A stretch of DNA of 64,000 nt from Nipponacmea schrenckii (Eukaryota; Mollusca; Gastropoda; Lottiidae): positions 24,095,023 to 24,159,022 of the forward strand of contig CM060200.1 of assembly GCA_030562195.1 (NCBI GenBank). The letters are read 5' to 3'. Shown piece by piece: positions 37,201-47,291 of the stretch; position 1 is the stretch's first letter, and each line of letters begins with the position of its first letter. A program made the position numbers and the translations under genes. The notes below the pieces were generated by a model. That model had not been told where the DNA came from. It made no database searches and was given only the letters and a program-made list of their open reading frames with translations.

Positions 37201-40200
37201 AATACATACAGCTTCGATTCCTCGATGGACAAGGTAAAAAACTATTTCCTGTCTTAACCCCACGTATTCAAAACCACCATATAGTACTTACAAGTATACT
37301 AAGACAAGAAAGAGGGAAACTAAGGTTCACAATCGGACTTCCTACAGGCTGGTCTTTGGTCAAATCATTTGGCATCTGATCTCTCCAGATTATCCTTACG
37401 CATTGCAGACCTAATGGCAAATTCTCCTTGTTTTCCAGTCAAAGGTGCAAAAATATCGGAGTATTTACTTGAAAAATCCAGAGTCGTTGGTCAACACGAA
37501 GAAGAAGAAAATTTCCATATATTTTACTATTTATTCGCTGGTCAGACGACAGAAAACAATACCACCAATTTATTCCTAAAAGATCCAAATAAATTTCGAT
37601 ATTTAACAAATGGTTTGGAAAATTTTAACTCCAATTTACCATATTTAACTAAACAGTACAGTGAATTGCTGAATTCTATGGATTTGGTCGGATTCACGGA
37701 TTCGGTATGTTCCATTTAATTTCATTGTTCAAAAACACAGATTTGGTATGTTCAATTTCATTAAAATATTAATACATTAAAATATTTACAATCAAGTTAA
37801 TATCAAAAAATTATGTTGACAGGAACAAGAAACACTGTTTACCATGATAGCTGGTATTTTACATCTTGGAAACATCACATTTAAGACCAATGAAGAAAAT
37901 GATGAAACCTTAGTATCAAATCCTGGAGGTGATCTCCAGACAGCCGCTGTAAGTTTTTTACTTTCATCTCTTCAACAGCAAGTAGTGTGCTATAATGGGT
38001 TTGGTTTTCAAATTGCAAATGAAGTTAATTAGGAACACTCCTTTATTCTGATTCGGCATGTATTTCACTGATTTGAAAGCGACGTTATATTATATTGTTA
38101 TTATATGTCAAGATGTTAAAGAAGGTTTTTTTAGGAATCAAAATGAATGATGATAATATGTATTTTTTGTTGTTGTTAATAGAATCTGTTAAAGATAGAT
38201 GCAAAAGAATTACAGAGTTGTTTGACCTCTATGATTGCAGTAGCAGGTGGGGAGTACATGCAAATCAACTATAACAAATCAAAAGCGGCAGGTATGTTAT
38301 CAAAATTTTACAAAACCACAGGCAATCGTTCTGGTACCATTTAAGGCAATGACTAGCTAGACTCGCTAAAAATTCCTAAAATAAAATAAATTTAATTTCT
38401 TGAACTTGAGGCTCATTGTTTGATGAAATAAATGTGATGTTACGTACTCAATTTAATCTTTATTTTCAGATTGTCGTGATGCTTTATCTAAAGCCATATA
38501 TGGGAGATTATTTGGATGGATAGTTAATAAAATTAATCAGCTTTTGGCTCCCGAACTGCTTTCATATAACGAAGAATACCGAGAAATAGGTAAGAACTGG
38601 TTTTTTAGGTGTTCAATTTATAAACAAATTTCGTTCGTTCTTTTACATGGAATACAGTTTATAGTTTAACGGTTTAAAAAAAATAATTACTACTATTTTC
38701 AGGTATTCTTGATATATTTGGTTTTGAACATTTTGAGAAGAACAGTTTTGAGCAAGCCTGTATCAACTTAGCCAATGAACAACTTCAGTTCTTTTTCAAC
38801 CAGGTAGGTTTTGTGTAAATTTATAGTGTGCTTTTAAACCAAATGTATATGTAATGTAAATTTTTCTTGCTTTAATAACATTTGCTCATTAATGATTACT
38901 GACATACTTTCAGCATATATTTAAAATGGAACAAGAAGAATACATGAAGGAGGGAATCGATTGGACAGAGATTCAATTTGTTGACAACAAACCTTTACTG
39001 GTAAATATCATTCCTATTTTATTCATACTTATACTTCTAAATTTATATCGATCAAATTTTACATTTAAATATTTTATAAGTCCATAATTCTGCTGACTGT
39101 ACATGTCTTTGCTTTTCAGGATATGTTTTTGACCAAGCCATTGGGGATCATATCGCTATTAGACGAGGAATGCTTCTTTCCTAAGGTAAAAACAACACTG
39201 TCATTTATTATGTTATATTAGAGAAATACCGTATTAACCTCAGTTATTTCTGCAAAGAAAGTTTAATACGACAGGTTTTGTATTGACTTTCATTCAATTT
39301 CAATGTTTAACTTTGTTTATTCTTAAAGTCCTTACATACGGAATTGTTTATCATTGTTTTCAAATATTTAACATGTCTAGATATTACGAGAGGTTTTTGG
39401 CCATTTTTTCATAGTTTCAAAATTAATGTTTTAGGCTACTAACCAAACGTTTGTGGAGAAATTAAATCAAAACTTTCATAAACACCAAAATTTCCAAAAA
39501 TCCCGACAGAGTAAGTCAGCAGTGTTTACCATACACCATTATGCTGGAAAGGTAAGAAATTTTTCTGAAATTGCCTATCGGTTTAATTTTTAAGTTTAGC
39601 ATTACCAGTGAGATTTTTCCTTTTTTTTTTACAAAAATCTTTATTTATACTGCATACTCTGAGTATCACATACTTATTTATATATTGATATTTTCATTGT
39701 TAATTTTTTAATGTTATATCTGCTATTTTAATATGGATTTTATATGTCCATTTATTTACCTATTGCACTGTCATGTTGAAAGAAGTGCTTTATAAATGTT
39801 GTTAATAATAATAATAATAATCTACAAGCTGTATATCATAGTAATAATTGGTTTCTCCGTCAAACCAGACTTGGCACTTATTTATACTTACAAAAATTAC
39901 CATTATCATATTTAATTTTACTAGGTAACCTACGACACAAGTAAGTGGTTAGAGAAGAATAGAGATACTCTACCAGAAGGAATTTCAGATATTATGAAAA
40001 GTAGTAAAAATAAGCTGATCAAGACGCTATTTCAAGGTAATTAGTGTTGCACGGATGTTTTTGGACAACTGCGTTTGATACTTTCACCAAGTAATTCGCA
40101 TCAAAAACAGTATCTACTACTGCTACACGTCTCAGTGGTGAAGGTTCAAGAATTTGTCTTCAACATTTCCATTAATTGACTAGACGGAATATGTAACTAT

Positions 40201-43200
40201 ACAGTTTGATACCAATCAATGAATATCTTTTTCTTAACATCTTTATCTGGCTTTTTTTCAGCTGAAATTTCCAGAACTGGTACGTTAGCTCTTCAGGGTC
40301 GAAAATCTACGAGATCCAAAAACACTAAGGTGAGATTCAAGTGACATTTTTATCAGAAAATAGTATTTGATGATAATCACAAAAAAAATTCTTTTTACTT
40401 AAAAGTCATTATATTTTTTCAGATCTGGATACATGTATTTTTTTATGATTTCAGAATCGTCAAGGTCCAGTCAAAGTTAGTCAAGACGCCAAACGTAAAG
40501 CAACCGTTGGTACCAAGTTTAAGGTAAGTATTTCGAATTTTGAATTTACTTCCTTTTCCAATCAGTTTATTGAAAATGTTATATGATTAATATTATTCCC
40601 ATTCCCATCTTTCAATACAACGATTTTGATTTGTTTTTGCATTATTTACTTGATTACAGAGATCATTACACATGTTGATGGAGAAAATGACGAGATCTTC
40701 CCCCATCTTTGTCCGATGTTTAAAACCAAACCACAACAAACGAGCCGGGGAGTTTAACAATGCCTACATACAGGCTCAGTTACTCTATACTGGTATGTTA
40801 GAAACTACCAAAATCCGACGAGAAGGTTACGCTATTAGACCACCTTTTGACGAGTTTGTAGAGAGGTAAAGTTCCGTTTGAACCATAAACTTATCAATCG
40901 GATTTACAATATAATGGTTTACACAGTCAATCGACCCCAGGAATATCCACCCTTTCTACACTCTTTTCAATATGTTTTCAATGTTTCATTATGCTATAAG
41001 AATAAAGTAATATATTCTAAAATATTCGATTTATATTTCCAGGTACAAAATTCTTATCCACAAACATAAATTAAAGGGAACGTCCACTAACTGTATGGAA
41101 ATACTGAAATCAACTGGAATGTCAGGTTGGCATATCGGAAAGACAAAAGTGTTTCTTAAATACTGGCACATAGAAAAAATGGCAGACCTTATGGTTACAT
41201 TTGGAAAAGCAGCCACTCAGCTGCAGAGAGGTAAGCACATTAGAATGGAGTAAAATATGAGGTCCAAAACCATTTATTTTGTTGTACGCTCTAGTGTATA
41301 AATATCTAAGTTATTTTAACTTTGTGTGTGTTTTATATGTTTGGCTTTCTAAGAGCAATCAGTAAATGAAATACGGTAGTTAATGAAATGAAATGAAGTT
41401 CGGTCCACTTTTCCACTTGAATAACATCTCCAGCAATCGATATCCTTTAAACAAGTGGATATACTCGATATGTATGTATGTGAAACTTAACCCTTCCCTT
41501 TACTGAACTTATTTACTTCCTTTTTCAATATTTAACAATTTAAAACACGTAGACTTCTGTCTGTGTTACTACATTACTTAAATTAGGTTGAATATGTTAC
41601 GCTTTATCGTTCAACGATAATCTACGAAACTATGTTACAAGATTAATTTTATCAAATGTGTATTTTCTGATATCTGATACCATTTTTTATTTAATTTCTA
41701 GTCGTACGAGGGTTTTTAGCTAGAAAGGAATTTGCGAGGAGGGTGGCTGAACGTAAAGCAGCCGAATTGGCCAGATTAGCACGAATCGAGGAACAAAAAA
41801 ATGCAGCCAAAGCTGCAGAACAGGCCCGACTACTGGAAATGAATAAAATGAAGTCTAAAGGTAAGGTTATTTCGACAGTTACATTTTATATACTTTCTAA
41901 CAGTTTGGACAATTGATTTGACCTATATATAGCCAGTAGAATAACGAAATTTTAAAGTTGTTTCTAAATTATTTCAAAGGTCAGGTTATGTCTACCTGGT
42001 TTGCAATTGCTCGCTTGTTGGGTATGACTATTGTATTTCGACAAGGAACGGTATTATATTTAATATTTTTATTAGGACTCTTTATTTGTCACGATTGTGA
42101 ATCATACTTTACATAAAGGATCAAATAACTTTACCATTATAGCTTAGGCCCAATAGAATTATTTAAATTTATTATTTCTTCTCTGTCAGATGTTAAATAT
42201 GGCGGCCATGGAGTAGTTCCTCATGCTTTCCCAGATGATTTACCTAATGGTAAACATATTGGTACTCAAAGTGATATGAATTCTAGATCTATGTGTACAC
42301 AGGGAACCCAGGTAATACTTAGTTTACTTTCATATCAAATCCCTTCTAAGAAGTCAACTGTGAACTTTGTTTCTTGCATTGTTACAATTTACACTCTGTT
42401 TAAATTCAAGCAGTTTGAAGAACTTTATGAACTAATAGCATTAAATATGTATCTTTATCTCGTTTGGTAGATGGAAGATATAGACAGCTCCGACTCCGAT
42501 GATGTTCTACAAGATATATTTGTAGCTCTCGAGGATAACAATAAATATGGTACGCCAGGAACAAAGGAGGCCACTCTTGGGTGGTTCGCTGAAACACAAA
42601 CTGAACAGGTTTATGACCATGATGCTGGTATGTTTGCTGAATGGTTTCATGGTATCATATCCAGGAGGTACGTACTCTTTATAATTGTCCCTTTTAATCA
42701 ATCCAGACCATATTATACGATGAACGGACCCGAAAACTATTTATATAGTATTTCAGTCTAAATGTTCTTGAAACTCGAATCAAATAAAATACTGTCATAT
42801 TTCAGGAAGTATAATATACATGAGATAATTTAGTGTCATTTAGAAAGTGGTCTTGTAACAATATTTTCGTTATTGGGATAACACATTCTTGGTATACCAC
42901 AGATTTTCGTGCTGAAAATTGGCTGAGACACGAACGGGTTTCGAACCAGCGATCTCAAAGTCAGGCACCTAATCGCCAGCAATACATGTCAATCGTCTAG
43001 ACCACTCGGCCAACGGACCATCAAGCTGTGCCGATTATCAGAGGGGTTATGCATGTTCGCAGTAAAGTCTACCGGTCTGCTGCCTTCCATTTTGTGGATC
43101 GTCCGTTGGCCGAGTGGTCTAGACGGTAAACATGTATTGCTTTCGATTAGGTGCCTGACTCTGTGATCGCTGGTTCGAAACCCGTTCGGGTCTCAGCCAA

Positions 43201-45247
43201 TTTTCAGCACGAGAATCTGTGCTATACCAAGAAAGTGTTATCCCAATAACGAAAATATAGTATAATATACAGTTTCTTTAAACATGCAAGGTGATATTAA
43301 TAGCTTATGAAGGGAAATTTACCTGAATATTCTTGGACGCACTTCTCTTACAGGTAAAGGCTTATTCATAGACAGACTCGTTCCCGAACGCCCGAACGCT
43401 GTATTTATAATTGTTCTACTTACAAGGAAATGATGTCATGTTTTTAACTGAATTATATTTTCCAGGGATTCAGAAAAACTTTTAGAAAATAAACCTATTG
43501 GCTGTTTTCTGATCCGGGTTAGTGAAAGCCGCTTTGGTTACTCCTTATCATTTAAGTAAGTGAAATCATCACATCATTTTCACAAGATTTCTTTTTGTAA
43601 CACTATTCTAGCATAGGGTCAGACATAGTCCGAGGTTTCAGATGGGTCAGTTACCCTTGAGCCCGTAGCCAGACTTGATTGCACGGAGGAGCAATGAAGT
43701 ATGGTGTTAATTTGCAATAATGAAATTGTTTGGTTGTTCCAATTCTTTAAGTGACAATCCATTTTTTCGGGGAGGCAGCCTCAGTCTAACATTTGTTGGA
43801 CAGTGGGGTAGGGCATAGAAAACCAATTGGTCCGAGGGTACTCTGTGTTTTCTGTTCCCACAAAGTTTTAAGGAAAAGGAGCACATATATAAATATCATC
43901 TTTGTATTCATTCAAATATAGACACAATAAGTTTAAAATTTACTTCCTGGTTGTGAACGCCCTGAAGCACAGAAAGGATAGGGTGACATAGGACAATGTA
44001 TACCCAATACATGTCACATGTCATATTATGACTGATTATATTTTACTCTAGAGTCGATAATAGATGTCGTCATTACATGATTGACCAATTAAAAAATGGT
44101 AAATTTGTTATTTGTGGTGAAAATAAAGTCCATCGATCATTACAGAATATGGTGGAATATTACCGACAGGTGCGTAACATGAAATAAAGTGTTCATTAAT
44201 ATTTATGATTGTCAACGAATTGAATAATTGCGATAGTTGTTTTAGTGCATGTACTAATTTGTTTGAATTCATGTACAAATTGAGTGAAATACAGATGTTT
44301 TAGATGCGTTATTGTTTATAGATATCAGATGTATCAGATTCCGAAATTTTATTACAAGATGTCTTTTCTCTTTGATAATTTAACTACAATAAATAACCCA
44401 TTATATATTCAATGTTATGTTATTCTATAACCTTTGTGTATTTAAAGAATAAGATATCTAATTACGATGGTTATTTAACAGAACCTTGTGGTCAGGTAAG
44501 TCGTCGTCTAGCCTTACTTAAACCTTTTGGAAACAATAACATAATACTACTATTTGCAGTGTACCGAAAAACCCCTTTTCCTTCTTAATATTGTTCATAA
44601 TGCTGATTTATCCATTTTCCCAAAGAAATCATCCTTTCCGCAATCACTTTGTTAATTAACGCTCCTGGTATTCCTTCTGCACTATTTAATGATTACAAAG
44701 TTACACTGTATAGATGGTTGAGTTTAATCTTAGATCTTTGTATTACTATAGGCTCATGGTGAATGTGATTACACAGAATTACTCAATGACCAGGTCTACC
44801 ATGTCTTAGAAGAAAGTGCCAAACAGGTAAGACAATCAACGTCATTTTAACTATCTAAGCAGAATTAAGAGTTCAAAAAAGCGGTTAATTAAGCAGCTTT
44901 TAAGTATTTTTTAGGGGCTTCCTTGGTTTTATACTATTTGATGATGCCGTAACAATATATTTTTTCAACCAAGACTGTTCAAGAGGTCACCCCATTCCTA
45001 TATGATTAGATGCGTGGATTCGAAGTCCACAAAATATATTATAAATTTATTTTCTTAAACACAGTATTATAAAGTTCCACCAAGGAGAAAAGAGTCACCG
45101 AGCGGCCCATCACCTCCTGCCCTTCCCCCTAGAAGAATTTCCAATCGGACAACTGACTACCAAGTAGCATCAGATCCAGAAGCGTCGAGGAAGAGACTCC
45201 TTCTAAACCAGGTAAACAGTCCAATGTCATATTATCAGATACACTAA
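34247..45247 (+). CDS. Unconventional myosin (class III-like motor) fused to an SH2 domain
   Basis: 26 coding exons, all phases checked, give 1,047 aa: 34247-34360, 36216-36281, 36634-36764, 36916-37018, 37131-37233, 37439-37704, 37823-37948, 38183-38291, 38470-38589, 38703-38803, 38914-39000, 39120-39185, 39435-39551, 39925-40036, 40262-40329, 40455-40523, 40660-40865, 41043-41230, 41702-41860, 42190-42311, 42471-42667, 43466-43555, 44052-44169, 44448-44495, 44752-44826, 45065-45247. Motor ~1-705: P-loop GESGAGKT 105-112, switch [10 protein letters not shown] ~154-162, switch II DIFGFE ~383-388, TEDS-site Glu. One IQ-like motif ([14 protein letters not shown]) starts ~715; an Ala/Arg/Glu-rich helix follows; SH2 869-~946 with FLIR Arg894; Pro-rich tail. 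An in-frame TAA just before the ATG excludes an N-terminal kinase in this transcript. The motor most resembles class III ([22 protein letters not shown]). It likely links actin motility to phosphotyrosine signalling. The last exon may instead splice at 45,211. Confidence 0.92.
36391..36470. repeat. 40-bp tandem duplication in myosin intron 2
   Basis: TTCTATAGTTCCATTTAAG and the following bases are repeated once, 40 bp apart, with a few differences. A simple local duplication; no function is suggested. Confidence 0.7.
36916..38803 (+). other. Myosin ATP-binding core exons (P-loop, switch I, switch II)
   Basis: The P-loop lies in exon 36,916-37,018, whose first base completes a Ser codon split from the previous exon ([14 protein letters not shown]). 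Switch I is in 37,131-37,233 and switch II in 38,703-38,803. All key residues are present, so the motor should bind and hydrolyse ATP. The exon at 37,131 ends at CAA G/GTAAAA; reading through would give an off-family tail, whereas splicing gives [18 protein letters not shown], which matches the family. Confidence 0.88.
39740..39832 (+). repeat. LINE/SINE-like 3' tail in myosin intron 13
   Basis: TTGAAAGAAGTGCTTTATAAATG leads into a TAA trinucleotide run, the usual look of a short retroposon 3' end of the L2/CR1 mobilised type. The 5' limit is unclear. Confidence 0.35.
42471..44169 (+). other. SH2-encoding exons of the myosin
   Basis: Three exons (42,471-42,667, 43,466-43,555, 44,052-44,169) encode an acidic Ser/Asp linker ([17 protein letters not shown]) and then [27 protein letters not shown], a CRHYMI strand, and NMVEYYRQ. 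These match SH2 alpha-A, beta-B with the invariant phosphotyrosine-binding Arg, beta-D His, and alpha-B. The best remembered likeness is to HSH2D/SH2D2A-type adaptors. All binding residues look intact. Confidence 0.9.
42861..43258. mobile_element. Head-to-head inverted pair of tRNA-derived SINE copies
   Basis: Two 162-bp arms (42,861-43,022 and 43,097-43,258) are reverse complements of each other with roughly 90% identity, separated by 74 bp. Each arm has Pol III promoter-like boxes (TTGGCCGAGTGG and GGTTCGAAACC), as in a Ser/Leu-type tRNA head, plus a shared non-tRNA tail ending CCCAATAACGAAAATAT. The acceptor stem and T-stem do not pair well, so these are not functional tRNA genes. The pair lies in the myosin intron between the first two SH2 exons. 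Confidence 0.75.
45065..45211 (+). other. Proline-rich, basic C-terminal exon with SH3-ligand motif
   Basis: It encodes [18 protein letters not shown] and then ALPPRR, a class II SH3 ligand shape (PxxPxR/K), followed by a polar, basic tail. It could let the myosin recruit SH3 proteins beside phosphotyrosine ligands. Read-through of the possible donor at 45,212 adds [13 protein letters not shown] and a stop at 45,247. Confidence 0.7.
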
Positions 45248-46175
45248 ACAAAGTTATTTATCATTGACCCGTTGTTCAGAGGGGCCAGTTATATATCCGA
45301 AGGGGCAATATGCTATTGTCCTATTGAAGTAATAAAATTGGTCAATTTTAAGAATTTTTTAAGCGGAGGGGGGCCGATCCATGTTTTTGGTTTGACATTA
45401 TCCTATCTCTCCACACACCTTGCCCCAAAAGAGGCTATAATTCTAAGACCGCAAAATACTTTACATGTAGTGATTGTTTTGATTTTTGTTTTAGACTCAA
45501 CAGCATTCACACGATTCAACCATATTTTCTACAGTGAACAGACAACGCTGAAAGTGAAAATTATTTGATCATAATTTTGAACAGTTCTAAAATATAGGAG
45601 ATTTGAGGGTGCTACCTGATTTAAGTTAAAAAAAAAATGAAGTTGTATACCACAAGGTACTTGTAAGCAATTAGGGCCTGGTTACGACTGACCTGATAAA
45701 GGCTATAACTTACACAATTATATATAAACGGTGCATTTGAAGAAGTAAATCCAACAGTATTTGACTCATTAAAATCCACATATAAATTTATTTATGATAT
45801 GCTCTCATATCTTACTTGTTTAACGAACGTTAATTAATTATTGTCATTTTAATAAATGTATATATATTATTATTTGGTACCATGTATCTAGGCTTAAGGC
45901 CTTTAAATGTAAATATTTACACCAAGTATACTTATCAAAGATCATTTTTCGTTTCAATTACTCCATTTTATCAGTTAATGGAACACTATTATATAAACTA
46001 ATTAATTTGCTCATCTGATCGATCCATTCTTTTCTATCACATTATGGTTGAGAGCTTCGTGCCATAACATTAAAATTAAATTCGGTGAACTAATGTGATT
46101 ATATCGTATCAACTAAAAGAGGCTTGTAGTTGTATATAAACTGTTATATTTGGTAAATAAATTTTATTTTTGGAA
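45248..46175 (+). other. Probable myosin 3' UTR
   Basis: If the last exon ends at the stop at 45,247, this stretch is its 3' UTR. It holds AATAAA at 45,851-45,856 and at 46,156-46,161, the latter followed by a T-rich stretch and the best candidate end. A 98-codon frame at 45,272-45,568 starts with TTG and is unrelated to the myosin frame. Confidence 0.5.
46156..46161 (+). terminator. Candidate polyadenylation signal for the myosin
   Basis: AATAAA followed by TTTTATTTTTGG, about 910 bp after the stop. No coding exon lies between the stop and this site, consistent with it ending the transcript. Confidence 0.4.
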
Positions 46176-47291
46176 GAATGAAGTGTTATTTGGTATCTAG
46201 TATATCCCGAATTAGCTTTGCCCAAATTCTTGCCTTACCCAGTTCCCAAGATATAGCAACTGTATACCTCCGGGGAGTAGGATGACCAAAAAATGTCGAG
46301 TAAGTTTTCTTTCTGATGGGTAGATTATTAACCCTGTGCAGTTAGATATGGACGAAAGCTTTCAACTCTATAACCCTTTTTACTAGAACCAGATTCCATG
46401 TGTGCACAGACACAATCTCAAACTCAAAATCGGACATTAGCATAATATTCCATCTTTTTCAAATCCAATATTCTGCTTGCTATGTCCTTCACTCAACACC
46501 GGACTCTGCATGTCGCTCATTTCTGTTCATATTCAATTCTGTATAGAGGTACCCTTATGCGCGTGGCAGTCAGGGGTCACCATCCTCTTGTGTGCGTTAA
46601 ATAACTGAACAATTCGTTTACGGTTTCGAGAACAACGACTTATCCCATAGGTGAAAATCAAAAGTTTTTAATTCGGAATAAGAGTGAATTGTGTCGTATT
46701 TGAGCAACCTTTTGCTCTTCCCGCCTTGCTTGTTAACTTTTGACCTTCGACAGCATAACATGTTTTTAATTAATAGCACGCCTGTTCCTATCATGTAACT
46801 TTGGGGGGGGGGGTCTCCAAATCAAAGGGAAGAAGCATTAATGGTCACGATTAATCCGGCAATGCCGAGAGGTTGAGCCAAGGATTAACTGGAAGAAAAG
46901 ATCCTAATATGAGAAATAAAGTTGTTATCCTTAAGATTTCGTAGATTAGCACGTATAGGTATGTAGACCAGTGCTGTCTTATTAGGCCTAACACTGTAGG
47001 GTACAGCCTACAGGGAAACACTAGCTATATCTGTAATCTGGACATAAATTATTATAGATTTATTTGCTTATTTGGTTCGTTAATCGCTCATTCCCGTGTT
47101 TAGACCAACCCAGATTCACACCTTTCAATACTTTAAAATAAAAGAGCTTTTCTCAGAACCGGAAACAGCATGTCTTTTCCTCGAAATTAGTAAAATAAGA
47201 TAACAGTTTAATGTTATCAAACGTGTACAGGCGATCATTTAAATTATTTTCTGTTCAGTTAAGAAATTTTGCAAACAGCAAGATACAGAAA
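46176..47291. other. Intergenic; REXO2 promoter at the right end
   Basis: No gene is visible. It contains an 11-G run at about 46,804. An ETS-type CCGGAAAC at 47,159-47,166, about 130 bp before the REXO2 start codon, suits a housekeeping promoter. No mitochondrial-targeting N-terminal extension in frame with the ATG at 47,292 is apparent. Confidence 0.4.

Noticed and set aside
37173..37379. 68-codon ORF continuing past the myosin switch I exon
   Set aside because: After GGACAAG the frame leaves the myosin family; a GTAAAA donor and a TTTTCCAG acceptor at 37,438 restore the conserved [13 protein letters not shown] sequence. The downstream part is intron.
42861..43258. tRNA-Leu/Ser genes
   Set aside because: A and B boxes are present, but acceptor and T stems do not pair and the sequence continues into a shared non-tRNA tail; treated as SINEs.
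45272..45568. 98-codon plus-strand ORF after the myosin
   Set aside because: It begins with TTG, has no family resemblance, and lies in the probable 3' UTR.
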